Program-made: the position numbers and the translations under genes
Notes under the pieces: generated by a model
Databases searched by the model: none
Seen by the model: only the letters and a program-made list of their open reading frames with translations
Told to the model about the DNA's origin: nothing
Shown here: piece by piece, positions 37,289 through 47,216 of the stretch
How positions within the stretch are numbered: the stretch's first letter is position 1
Layout: every line of letters starts with the position of its first letter
NCBI GenBank assembly: GCA_963578475.1
Contig: CAUZCL010000007.1
Span: 74,922-138,921, forward strand
Length of the DNA: 64,000 bases
Source of the DNA: SMYC01 sp963578475
GTDB taxonomy: Bacteria; Acidobacteriota; Vicinamibacteria; Marinacidobacterales; SMYC01
Direction of reading: 5' to 3'

Positions 37289-38113
37289 CTACCCGCTACC
37301 TGCTACCGGTTCAACCTGTGAGGCTCGGCCCAGGCCCAAGTTGGTTTTGCCGCGCCAGAAGGGCACGCCTTCGTCGTGGAGGACGCTCTCGAGGGCGCTT
37401 CCGCCTTCGGCGTCGCAGCGCGTGGAGACGCCAATAGCGATGATGGTCTCGATGTTCTCGGCCGCCTCTCTCACGATGCGCAGAATCTCGGGAACACGCT
37501 CCATCGTCGTTTTGACCTCGATGATGGCCGAAAGAACACGCTCGTTGAGAATATCTTCGCGGATCTTGCCAATCGACGGGTCGTCCATCAGGTGCGTGAC
37601 GGGGTTGTTCGCTTCGAACGCGATGCAGGCGGCGGCTAGGGTTTCCGTTACGCTCGAAATGTCGCGGAAACTCGCCGATACGGTCGGACGGCCGAACTCG
37701 ATGGTGAACCCCACCTCGCCTTCGCTGACGCGGTGCGTCACGTCGTTCGTTTTGACCTCTTCCGTTCCCCGGCCGTGGATCCCGGTTGACTCATGAGGGA
37801 CGAGGGGGTCGCTGAAGGCGCGCCGTACGATACGCGGCCAGACGAGATCTTGCGGTTCGATAGCGGCTGTGGGGCAGACATCGGGCTCGGGGTCGAAGCG
37901 TAACCGGAACCAGCTGAACACTTTGCGGATGCTCCTTACGAGCGTCGGGTTGAGGTGCTCGGTCGAGAGGCCTCGATAACATGCGAAGCACTCGACGCAA
38001 CGATCCTGGTCGACCATCGCACGGTTGATAACGGGGTCGATATCGATGGCGCCCACGGGGCAGATGGCGACGCAATTCCCGCACGCGACGCAGCGATCGA
38101 GCGAGATCTTCAT
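37289..38113 (-). CDS. 4Fe-4S ferredoxin-domain protein with conserved C-terminal domain
   Basis: A 274-residue protein. The first cluster-binding motif is complete (CVACGNCVAICPVGAIDIDP). The second begins CVECFACYRG and lacks the usual adjacent fourth cysteine, which may be supplied by DVCPTAAIEP further on. The remaining about 170 residues form a distinct domain with GRGTEEVKTNDVTHRVSEGE and FGRPTVSASFRDISSVTETL. The ATG at 38113 is the natural start since the motif begins at once (MKISLDRCVACG). It leads the three-gene operon and is divergent from ino1. Confidence 0.8.
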   Translation of the reverse strand: MKISLDRCVACGNCVAICPVGAIDIDPVINRAMVDQDRCVECFACYRGLSTEHLNPTLVRSIRKVFSWFRLRFDPEPDVCPTAAIEPQDLVWPRIVRRAFSDPLVPHESTGIHGRGTEEVKTNDVTHRVSEGEVGFTIEFGRPTVSASFRDISSVTETLAAACIAFEANNPVTHLMDDPSIGKIREDILNERVLSAIIEVKTTMERVPEILRIVREAAENIETIIAIGVSTRCDAEGGSALESVLHDEGVPFWRGKTNLGLGRASQVEPVAGSG

Positions 38114-38218
38114 GTAGACGAGTATATAACGAAGCTGTGGCTCTTGCGCCAAGCCGGTCCCTGCGTCACAATTGGGGGCTCTTTTTGCCCTTTATTTGTA
38201 GCTTCACCAGGAGATCTG

Positions 38219-39574
<1,356 letters not shown>

Positions 39575-39662
39575 CTGCGACGTTTGTGCTAATCTTGTAG
39601 ATAGAGGCAGATAGAGCCTTCGCCTGCCCCAGCGCGCACAATTGGAAATAGAAAAACAGCGC

Positions 39663-41291
39663 ATGAGCCAACGGAGAGACTGGAACCTATTTGGTGTGGT
39701 TCTCTTTGTCCTGCTCCGAGCTCTCGCGATCGCGCAGTCACCGCCTCATGAGATTCGGGTCATCTCGAAGGATGGTCCCGGGAGTATCCCGATAAGCGAG
39801 TTCTCCGGGACGGAAATGATCCCGCTTCGGGGAGCGGCAAGCTTTGTCGGCGCCACCGTGCGTCCTGGCTCCGAGCCGAACGCGGTTACCGTTTCCGGCA
39901 ACGGCAAGATGGCACGTATCTCCGACGGAAAGAACTTCGTCCCTGTTGCGGCCAACCTCGTACTGCTTCAATCGCCCGCGCGCCTCGTGGGCGGGGAGTG
40001 GTTCGTGCCGCTCGATTTTCTCACCAAGGTTCTCCCTTCGCTCGCGACGGAGGCCGTGGCCTATCGGGGCAGCGATCGGATGCTGATCCTCGGCGCCGAC
40101 TATCCCGAAGTGGAGGTTCGATCCCGCCACGCACCGACCTTCACCCGTGTCTTTCTCGATTCCGACCGCGCGGTACCCCTCGCCATTGAGGATGCCGAGG
40201 CCGAGGCCGGGGGTGTCCTCCGTGTCACGCTCGACACGCCCTTTCTCCGAACGAGCTATCGGGGCGAAACGAACATTGACGATGTCGTCGAGCGCGTCTC
40301 ACTCGAGAGGCGAGAGTCCACCTACGTGCTCGTGGTGGAGCTGGGTGAGCATTACGGAAGCTTTAGAACAGAGCGGAGGGGAAACGGCATCGTTTTGAAC
40401 CTCATCCGTAGCCGGGTCCCCACTCGCGGGACGGGCACGGCGGAGGAGTTCGAGTGGGACTTGTCCGAGCAAGAGCAGCCGGAAGACGGACCTGGAGATA
40501 AGGAAGCGGAGCTCGACGAGGACGCGCGCAACCCCAACGCTCAGATCATCGAGCTTCCCGAGGATTATTATCTTCCCGCCGCGCGACCGGAGTTTCCATC
40601 TGACCCCGAGGGTCCGGCCCGACTTCGGATTGTGACGCTCGATCCCGGCCATGGCGGCGCCGAGACAGGGGCGGAAGGCCAAGGCGGCTCAGTTGAAAAA
40701 GGCGTTGTGCTATCCATTTGCCGGCGTTTTCAACGATTGCTGCAAACGCGTCTCGGGATCCGCGTGATCTTGACGCGCGATGGGGACCGCGACCTCTCGC
40801 TCGACGAGCGTGCGGTCTTCGCGAACAGCAACAAGTCGGACTTGTTCATCAGCGTCCACGCGGATGCTTCGCCGCGTCGCAATGCGAGAGGCTCGTCGGT
40901 TTACTTCCTTTCCTATTCGTCGACAGCGCAAAACGCGTCGATCGGAGGCGACGATCTCGACTTTATCCTTTGGCACATGGCGCAGGCGTCCCACTTACGT
41001 CAGTCGTCACAACTCGCAGAGGTCATGCAAGAGGAGCTCCAGGCGGTGACGGGGCCGGAGCGCGTGAACCGCGGCATCAAGCAGAACACCTTCCGGGTCT
41101 TGAAGGGCGCGACGATGCCTGCCGTGCTCGTCGAAGTCGGCTTCATCTCGAACGCGGAAGAAGAACGGCTTCTGAGCTCGGCGGACTACCAGGATAAGTT
41201 GGCGGAGGCACTTTATCGTGGCCTCGTACGCTACAAGGACATCTTCGAGCGCGGAGGTAGCGCCGACCGTACGCGACGGAGCCAACGGTGA
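39663..41291 (+). CDS. N-acetylmuramoyl-L-alanine amidase (Amidase_3)
   Basis: Zinc amidase that cleaves peptide stems from peptidoglycan, 542 residues, exported (signal MSQRRDWNLFGVVLFVLLRA, cleavage near AIAQS). About residues 25-270 contain copper-amine-oxidase-like and AMIN-like beta-rich regions. The catalytic domain has LDPGHGGAETGAEG (zinc histidine), DLFISVHADASP and AVLVEVGFISNAEEE with the catalytic glutamate. The end overlaps the GTG start of the GerMN gene by 4 bp. Confidence 0.92.
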   Translation: MSQRRDWNLFGVVLFVLLRALAIAQSPPHEIRVISKDGPGSIPISEFSGTEMIPLRGAASFVGATVRPGSEPNAVTVSGNGKMARISDGKNFVPVAANLVLLQSPARLVGGEWFVPLDFLTKVLPSLATEAVAYRGSDRMLILGADYPEVEVRSRHAPTFTRVFLDSDRAVPLAIEDAEAEAGGVLRVTLDTPFLRTSYRGETNIDDVVERVSLERRESTYVLVVELGEHYGSFRTERRGNGIVLNLIRSRVPTRGTGTAEEFEWDLSEQEQPEDGPGDKEAELDEDARNPNAQIIELPEDYYLPAARPEFPSDPEGPARLRIVTLDPGHGGAETGAEGQGGSVEKGVVLSICRRFQRLLQTRLGIRVILTRDGDRDLSLDERAVFANSNKSDLFISVHADASPRRNARGSSVYFLSYSSTAQNASIGGDDLDFILWHMAQASHLRQSSQLAEVMQEELQAVTGPERVNRGIKQNTFRVLKGATMPAVLVEVGFISNAEEERLLSSADYQDKLAEALYRGLVRYKDIFERGGSADRTRRSQR

Positions 41292-41926
41292 GCCGCAAAG
41301 GCGTATTCATCGCGGCGACGATGGCGGTTTTGATGATCGTCGCGGCGGTATACGTGACGTTCTGGCTTGTCGGCCAGCCGGTTTCCGAGCCGACCGCAGC
41401 ACCTGAGACTACACCGAATCGGACCCATGCCGCGGCGCCAAAAGCGAGCGACGCTAGCGAGCCTGCGCCCGGTAGCGAAGTCATTCCAATCAAGCTCTAC
41501 GTTCCCGCCGGTTCAGGCCGGAGCCTAGCAACCGAGGAACAGGAGATTCAGCTCGAAGACTCGGTGCAGAAACAGGTACGCCAGGTCGTCGAGCTTCTCG
41601 TGCGGCGCTCCGCTTCTTTTCCGGATGGCGTCGAAGTTCGAGAGGTTTTCATCACGTCCCAGGGCGTGGCCTATGTCGACTTCTCGCCCGAGCTCGTACA
41701 AGAGCACCCCGGTGGCACTTCGGCCGAAGAGCTGACAGTGTTTGGTTTGTCGCACACCCTCGTCGTGAACTTCCCCGTCATCAAGACCGTCAAGATCTTG
41801 GTGGAGGGGCGGGAGATTCAAACCATTGCGGGACATCTCGATCTCACCGTCCCATACGGACGCGCTCCCGATTATCTGCGACCCGAGTCCGAGCGCAGCG
41901 AGTCCCGCAACAATGAAACGAGTTGA
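41288..41926 (+). CDS. GerMN-domain membrane-anchored protein
   Basis: A 212-residue protein with one N-terminal membrane helix (about residues 7-29), a Pro/Ala/Thr linker and a GerMN domain (IKLYVPAGSGRSLATEEQEI; VAYVDFSPELVQEHPGGTSA; LVVNFPVIKTVKILVEG). GerMN proteins are envelope-associated and often sit beside amidases, as here. It is translationally coupled to the amidase, and its end overlaps rph by 14 bp. Confidence 0.88.
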   Translation: MSRKGVFIAATMAVLMIVAAVYVTFWLVGQPVSEPTAAPETTPNRTHAAAPKASDASEPAPGSEVIPIKLYVPAGSGRSLATEEQEIQLEDSVQKQVRQVVELLVRRSASFPDGVEVREVFITSQGVAYVDFSPELVQEHPGGTSAEELTVFGLSHTLVVNFPVIKTVKILVEGREIQTIAGHLDLTVPYGRAPDYLRPESERSESRNNETS

Positions 41927-42632
41927 CCAACGCCGGAGCGACGAAGCCCGGCCTCTCACGATCTCTCCGAATTTTCTAAAAACTGCCGAAGGCTCCGTCC
42001 TGATCACGGTCGGAGACACAAAAGTGATTTGCACCGCCACGATCGAAGACCGTGTCCCTCAATTTATGAAGGGCCGCGGAACCGGTTGGGTCACCGCGGA
42101 ATATGGGATGTTGCCTCGATCGTCGAAGGAGCGTATCCCTCGCGAATCCGTGCGGGGGAAGGTCTCAGGGAGAACCCAGGAGATCCAACGGCTCATCGGC
42201 CGCTCACTCCGCGCCATTATGGATCTTCCCAAGTTCGGCGAGCGCACGGTTTGGATCGATTGCGATGTGATGCAAGCCGACGGTGGGACGCGGACCGCTT
42301 CGATCTCCGGTGCGTTTGTCGCTCTTGCTCTCGCGCTGCGCGACGCGAAAAAAGCAGGCAAGATCTCGACCGTGCCGATCCGTGAGCACGTCGCCGCAAC
42401 GAGCGTCGGGGTGTTCGAAGGAGAGGCTCTTCTCGACCTCAACTATCACGAGGACTCGCGCGCCGACGTGGACATGAATGTCGTGATGACCGGCTCGGGC
42501 GCGTTCATCGAGGTCCAAGGCACTGCTGAGTCGAGCCCGTTCTCGCAAGGCACTCTCGACGAAATGCTCGCGCTCGCCTCGCGCGGCATCAAGGATATCG
42601 TTCGATACCAGCGCGAGATTCTCGGCGAGTGA
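41913..42632 (+). CDS. rph: Ribonuclease PH
   Basis: Phosphorolytic 3'-5' exoribonuclease that trims tRNA 3' ends; 239 residues. The N-terminus MKRVDQRRSDEARPLTISPN, GTGWVTAEYGMLPRSSKERI and ADGGTRTASISGAFVALALA with the phosphate-binding arginines are all present. The ATG at 41913 is the family start and lies inside the end of the GerMN gene. The stop overlaps rdgB by 4 bp, and four tRNA genes follow, which suits its function. Confidence 0.96.
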   Translation: MKRVDQRRSDEARPLTISPNFLKTAEGSVLITVGDTKVICTATIEDRVPQFMKGRGTGWVTAEYGMLPRSSKERIPRESVRGKVSGRTQEIQRLIGRSLRAIMDLPKFGERTVWIDCDVMQADGGTRTASISGAFVALALALRDAKKAGKISTVPIREHVAATSVGVFEGEALLDLNYHEDSRADVDMNVVMTGSGAFIEVQGTAESSPFSQGTLDEMLALASRGIKDIVRYQREILGE

Positions 42633-43231
42633 AGCTCCTTCTCGCCACGACGAGCGAAGGGAAGATTCGCGAGCAGCGGAAATCTCTCGAAAATGTAAGC
42701 CTCGAGCTCGATATCATCACGCTCTCAGAGCTGTCGGAGCTTGAGCCTCCCGAAGAGCCAGGACCGACTTTCCGCGACAATGCCGTCGCGAAAGCGCTCT
42801 ACTACCATCGAGCCTCTGGGCTCGCGACGCTCGGCGAGGATTCGGGTCTCGTGGTCGACTTTCTCGACGGCGAACCAGGCGTGCATTCGGCTCGATGGCT
42901 CGGTCATGACACGACCTACGAGGTCAAGAACGCGCGCGTGCTAGAGCTCTTGAGCAAGGCGCCTGACGCGGCGCGCACCGCTCGCTATGTGAGCGCCGTC
43001 GCGCTCGTGGAGCACCAAAGCGTTGTCTTCGTGAGCGAAGCCACGTGCGAAGGCCGAATCGCGACCGAGCCTTCCGGCGACGGTGTTTTCGGCTACGACC
43101 CTATCTTTTGCTATCCGCCATTCGGCGCGACGATGGCCGAGCTGACGGCGGAGCAGAAGAACGGAGTCAGCCACCGAGGAAAGGCCATGGCTTCTCTTGT
43201 CGATTTTCTAATCTCCCGCGAGGGGCGTTGA
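42629..43231 (+). CDS. rdgB: Non-canonical purine NTP pyrophosphatase (RdgB/HAM1)
   Basis: Hydrolyses dITP, XTP and similar nucleotides to keep them out of nucleic acids; 200 residues, GTG start overlapping the rph stop. Motifs: LLLATTSEGKIREQRK, GPTFRDNAVAKALYYH, ATLGEDSGLVVDFLDGEPGV, GDGVFGYDPIF and NGVSHRGKAM. All catalytic and purine-recognition residues appear intact. Confidence 0.95.
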   Translation: MKLLLATTSEGKIREQRKSLENVSLELDIITLSELSELEPPEEPGPTFRDNAVAKALYYHRASGLATLGEDSGLVVDFLDGEPGVHSARWLGHDTTYEVKNARVLELLSKAPDAARTARYVSAVALVEHQSVVFVSEATCEGRIATEPSGDGVFGYDPIFCYPPFGATMAELTAEQKNGVSHRGKAMASLVDFLISREGR

Positions 43232-43257
43232 CGCGGCCACCTAACTCCTTATATAAT
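43228..43257 (+). promoter_or_regulatory. Promoter of the tRNA cluster
   Basis: TTGACG (43228-43233), an 18-bp spacer and a perfect TATAAT (43252-43257) sit 13 bp upstream of tRNA-Pro. The -35 hexamer overlaps the rdgB stop codon. Confidence 0.7.
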
Positions 43258-43269
43258 ACCTAGTTTCCT

Positions 43270-43349
<80 letters not shown>

Positions 43350-43356
43350 TTCGTTT

Positions 43357-43433
43357 GCGCCAGTAGCTCAGTTGGATAGAGCGCCGGCCTTCTAAGCCGG
43401 ATGTCGGGGGTTCGAATCCTCCCTGGCGTACCA
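43357..43433 (+). tRNA. tRNA-Arg (TCT)
   Basis: Acceptor GCGCCAG pairs with CTGGCGT (one G-T), then ACCA. The anticodon stem CCGGC/GCCGG holds CTTCTAA, anticodon TCT. The T loop is TTCGAAT. Confidence 0.95.
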
Positions 43434-43467
43434 AGAAAGGAAGACCTCAGTTAAGATTCAATCGCGT

Positions 43468-43543
43468 GGTGGGCGTAGCTCAATGGCAGAGCACCGGGTT
43501 GTGGTCCCGGGGGTTGTGGGTTCGAGCCCCATCGCCCACCCCA
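43468..43543 (+). tRNA. tRNA-His (GTG)
   Basis: Acceptor GTGGGCG pairs with CGCCCAC and carries the extra 5' G (position 43468) and discriminator C typical of histidine tRNA, then CCA. The anticodon is GTG. The T loop is TTCGAGC. Confidence 0.95.
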
Positions 43544-43549
43544 AAAGGC

Positions 43550-43626
<77 letters not shown>

Positions 43627-43656
43627 AATTTTTCTTTGAGGGCGAAAGGCCCACTC

Positions 43657-43801
43657 CTATTCTTCGAACGCGGCGACTTTTTCCCGCGCGCGCGCGATGA
43701 GCCGATCGAAGCGCTCGTCTCCGTGAAGGTAACATCCCACCCGCGCCGATGAGCGAGAGGATCTCGTAGACTCCGAGCCTGACTCCCGCGTCCAGCGACA
43801 T
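43657..43801 (-). pseudogene. Deletion scar of a Ser/Thr kinase-TPR gene
   Basis: The first 22 codons read MSLDAGVRLGVYEILSLIGA then GG, a typical Hanks-kinase start to the glycine loop. Immediately after, in a different frame, the sequence reads CYLHGDERFDRLIARAREKV then AAFEE and a stop, the style of the C-terminal end of kinase-TPR proteins. The catalytic middle is absent. Start and end of one long gene thus appear joined by a large out-of-frame deletion. Confidence 0.6.
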
Positions 43802-43809
43802 GGACGAGA

Positions 43810-44186
43810 GTTTCAAGCCTTCCGTTAGCGCTTCTGGCTGTCGCCCATCTGCTCGCGACCGCAGCACCGGCCGCTGATAAAGACACCGAGGGCGTAGCCT
43901 CGCTCGAGCCGCCTCGAGTCATCGCAAGAGACGCGAATGGCGGGCGTGACCGTGCGCGCGACTCGCATCCCGAGCCTCTGATTGTCGGCGGGATTTTGAC
44001 CGACGTCTATTACCGCGACACGACGGCGATCGACGGCTTCGTCCAGCAAGAACCCCGCGAGGGCGAGTCCGCGACGGAGAAGACAGAAGCGTCTATAACG
44101 ACGGGCGCGACACCCGTTCTGGCGTCTATCCCAGGCTCGAGAACCGCGGCCTCGTCGTCAAAGTCACTAAGCTCACTCGTTTCTAG
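43810..44186 (+). pseudogene. Deletion scar of a DUF5916-type outer-membrane gene
   Basis: The first part reads a signal-like LALLAVAHLLATAAPAAD and then TAIDGFVQQEPREGESATEK, the N-terminal pattern of DUF5916 proteins. After a frame change near 44090 it reads YNDGRDTRSGVYPRLENRGL and VVKVTKLTRF with a stop, matching the usual C-terminal beta-strand ending. Several hundred middle residues are missing. N- and C-termini are therefore joined, as in the kinase scar next to it. Confidence 0.6.
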
Positions 44187-44265
44187 CTCATAGTCGGGGA
44201 AGGAGGTGGCCTAGACCGTCGATGGCGCTTCGTGCTACAAACGCGAGCGCTCCGGAGTTTCACGT

Positions 44266-45124
44266 ATGAAAAAAATGCTCTTCGCCTTGATCTGGTTGTT
44301 TACCATGAGCGCGTCGGCGGGCGATACGTTCGTGATGCGGGTGGGAAACGTGCTCGGCGATCCCGAGGATGGCGTCGAGCCCCACCACATGGTGAGGACG
44401 CAGAGACTATTCGCGAAGCTCGTCTGGGAGAAGACGGGCGGCGAGGTCGAAATACGCTTTCTAGAAGGCAAGTCACTCCCGACATTCCAGATGCCTGCGA
44501 TGGTGACGAAGGGAGAGATCGAGGCGACCAATGTACCCGGCTTCTTCCTGACGCGAGTGCCCGAGCTCGGCGTGCAAACGATCCCCTATTTGTTCGAAGG
44601 TCTAGAACATGCGCGCCGGTTCCCGCGGTCCCGAGCCGCCGATTATCTAGCGGCCAAGATCGAGAACAGCTACGGCGTCCACGTCGTAATCCTTCATGCA
44701 GAGTGCCTCGAGCGCGAGCATCAATTCGCTCGATCCGGTCCGGATGCCAGAGGATTTCGAAGGCAAGAAAGTCGCTAACATTTGGGAGCTCTACGCGACC
44801 ATGTACGATGCCTATCCTCCAGCTCATTTGCGCGAGGTGGGCTACACGGAATCGGTCAAAGGAGGTCTCGTGAGCGGCGAGTTCGACGTCGCGATCGGGC
44901 AGCTGCAGAACAACCATCATCAGAAGCTGTTCCAGTTGACCAAAGTGCCGTGGGGCCTGCCACTGACCACGGTTCTCTTCGTCGGGATCGCGTCCGCTTA
45001 TGGACTTGCCGCGGAGGTCGTCCATACAGACATCCGATGGTTTTGGGCGATCACGCTCGTGTGCTCGACGATGCATTTCTGGTACGACGGGTTCATCTGG
45101 TCCGTGCGTAAGAAGCAGGTATAG
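44266..45124 (+). pseudogene. Broken TRAP-type receptor fused to membrane-protein C-terminus
   Basis: The first frame has a signal peptide (MKKMLFALIWLFTMSASAGD) and a DctP-like solute receptor (MRVGNVLGDPEDGVEPHHMV; FQMPAMVTKGEIEATNVPGF). A frameshift near 44700 moves to a second frame continuing the receptor (LDPVRMPEDFEGKKVANIWE; GGLVSGEFDVAIGQL). From about residue TKVPW the sequence becomes a hydrophobic tail ending TMHFWYDGFIWSVRKKQV, typical of an unrelated multi-spanning membrane protein. The gene is a frameshifted chimera and unlikely to be functional. Confidence 0.6.
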
Positions 45125-45261
45125 TTCTCACCACCGTTCGTGACCCATCGCGTCGAGAGCGTCGCAAGCAAAAGACTGTTGGGAGTTTTAGGGTCTACGC
45201 GGTCTGCGCGTACAATCCCTGAAGCTCCTGAGAGCGTCACGCTTTCATACATCACCAGGAC

Positions 45262-46275
45262 GTGATGTACGATCCCGCGATGACCGAGCTTCTAGCGTTG
45301 ACCCCCGAGGAGCTTGCGGAGCTTCTCGGGGGCACCGGGCGCGCTCGGGCCGTCTGGCGTGCCATGCTTCAGGGAAAGGATCCCTTCGAGGATTCGGAGC
45401 TCTCACGGCCGTTGCGCGCGCGGCTTCGAGCGCAGACGTTCCCCACCCCCTTTTTCGAGGAGCGCCGCGATGTCGCGACTTGTGGTACCACCAAGTTGCG
45501 TTTGGTGCTTGCCGACAAAAAACGTATCGAGACCGTGCTCATTCCTTCAAAGCGCCGCACGACGGTCTGTGTTTCCACGCAATCCGGGTGCGCCCACGGC
45601 TGTGTCTTCTGCCTCACCGCGACAATGGGGCTCGAGCGAGGGCTCACGGTGGGAGAGATCGTGGGTCAGGTGCTACTCGCGATGCGAGAGGCGCATCTTC
45701 CCGCGATCCGTAACGTTGTTTTCATGGGAATGGGTGAGCCACTCGATAACCTCGATGCGGTGAGAAAGTCCGTTGCCGTTCTCTGTGATCCTTCTGGCCT
45801 CGCGCTCGGCCCCACACACATCACGCTCTCGACCGTTGGCACCACGCCGGCGGCCATCCTTGCGACGCGTGATCTTCCCGTGCAGCTCGCGTGGTCGCTT
45901 CACGCGGTCGACGATGCACTGCGCCGGCGTCTCGTTCCCACGATGCGTCATTCGACCGAATCGCTGAGGCAAGCCTTCCTCGACCGGCTCTCGGAGAGCG
46001 GAGGGAGTCTCTTTGTCGAGATGACTCTGATGGATGGTGTGAACGACGCGCTTCATCACGCAGATGAGCTCGTCGCGTTCCTCGCTCCGTTCTCGCCCTC
46101 CGTGCGGGTAAACCTTCTTCCGATGAATGCCGGGCGGGAGGGCTTCTGTGCGAGCTCCGCGCCGCGTGTCGCGGCCTTCCGCCAGCGGATCCGCGACGGC
46201 GGCTTGTTCTGCACCATTCGCCGCCCGCGCGGCGTCGAAGCGAGCGCGGCGTGTGGCCAGCTCGCCATCGGCTGA
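45262..46275 (+). CDS. rlmN: Radical SAM 23S rRNA methyltransferase RlmN-like
   Basis: Methylates C2 of an adenine in 23S rRNA (and tRNA in some species); about 337 residues. The 4Fe-4S motif is CAHGCVFC in STQSGCAHGCVFCLTATMGL; VVFMGMGEPLDNLD and VQLAWSLHAVDDALRRRLVP are typical. The methyl-carrying cysteine is in EASAACGQLA near the end. GTG at 45262, ATG at 45265 and ATG at 45280 are all possible starts. It stands alone between a pseudogene and a catabolic operon. Confidence 0.92.
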   Translation: MMYDPAMTELLALTPEELAELLGGTGRARAVWRAMLQGKDPFEDSELSRPLRARLRAQTFPTPFFEERRDVATCGTTKLRLVLADKKRIETVLIPSKRRTTVCVSTQSGCAHGCVFCLTATMGLERGLTVGEIVGQVLLAMREAHLPAIRNVVFMGMGEPLDNLDAVRKSVAVLCDPSGLALGPTHITLSTVGTTPAAILATRDLPVQLAWSLHAVDDALRRRLVPTMRHSTESLRQAFLDRLSESGGSLFVEMTLMDGVNDALHHADELVAFLAPFSPSVRVNLLPMNAGREGFCASSAPRVAAFRQRIRDGGLFCTIRRPRGVEASAACGQLAIG

Positions 46276-46311
46276 CGAGCGTTATAATCGGCCATTTCAA
46301 GGAGCGTGACG

Positions 46312-47211
46312 GTGATCGAAGTCAAGAAAGTCGGGTTCGTGGGCCTGGGCATTATGGGAAAGCCCATGGCGCGCAATCTTCTCAAAGCGGGTTTCGAGCT
46401 CAACGTACATAGCCGGTCGAGGCCGCCCGTTGACGAGCTCGTGTCCGAAGGCGCGACCGCCGCCGATTCGCCGAGCGCCTGCGCCTCCGGCATGGATGCC
46501 ATCGTAACGATGCTCCCGGACTCACCAGACTCCGAGGCCGTTATCCTCGGTGACGACGGCGTGCTGTCTGGAGCCAGGGCGGGTGCCACCATCATCGACA
46601 TGAGCTCCATTGCCCCTGCTACCTCTCAGAGGATCGCTGCCGCCTGTGAGGCGAAACGCGTGGACGCGCTCGATGCTCCCGTGAGCGGCGGCGAGCCCGG
46701 CGCAATCGCCGGCCAGCTCGCCATCATGGTCGGCGGTAAGCGCGAAGCCTTCGATCATTGCGAGCCGATTTTCCAAGCGGTCGGAAAGAGTTACGTGCTC
46801 TGCGGCGGCTACGGCGCCGGCAATACGACAAAGCTCGCCAATCAGATCATCGTGGCTGCCAATATCGAAGCGGTTGGTGAAGCGCTCGTGCTCGTGAGAA
46901 AAGCCGGGCTCGATCCAAACCACGTCTTCGAGGCAATCCGAGGAGGGCTTGCCGGGAGCAACGTGCTGAACGCGAAAGCCCCGATGATGATCGCAGGCAA
47001 CTTCGATCCAGGCTTTCGCATTCGTTTGCACCAAAAAGATCTCAACAACGCATTGCTGACAGGAAAAGAGCTCGGCGTGCCCCTCCCGGTGACCGCGCTC
47101 GTGCAGCAAATGATAGGCGCGCTCGTCGTCGGCGGTAAAGGCGACCGAGACCATTCCGCCATCGCCACGTTCATCGAAGATATGGCGGCGACGAAGATCC
47201 AAGGAGACTAG
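46312..47211 (+). CDS. 3-hydroxyisobutyrate dehydrogenase-family oxidoreductase
   Basis: Beta-hydroxyacid dehydrogenase, about 299 residues, similar to tartronate semialdehyde reductase. It has VGFVGLGIMGKPMARNLLKA (cofactor binding), DAPVSGGEPGAIAGQLAIMV (substrate loop) and GNTTKLANQIIVAANI with the catalytic lysine. The GTG at 46312 is preferred to the GTG at 46306 because AAGGAG (46299-46304) lies 7 bp before the former. It heads a tight five-gene operon with a dipeptidase and a symporter, which suggests uptake and catabolism of a small organic acid or peptide. Confidence 0.88.
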   Translation: MIEVKKVGFVGLGIMGKPMARNLLKAGFELNVHSRSRPPVDELVSEGATAADSPSACASGMDAIVTMLPDSPDSEAVILGDDGVLSGARAGATIIDMSSIAPATSQRIAAACEAKRVDALDAPVSGGEPGAIAGQLAIMVGGKREAFDHCEPIFQAVGKSYVLCGGYGAGNTTKLANQIIVAANIEAVGEALVLVRKAGLDPNHVFEAIRGGLAGSNVLNAKAPMMIAGNFDPGFRIRLHQKDLNNALLTGKELGVPLPVTALVQQMIGALVVGGKGDRDHSAIATFIEDMAATKIQGD

Positions 47212-47216
47212 AGCTC

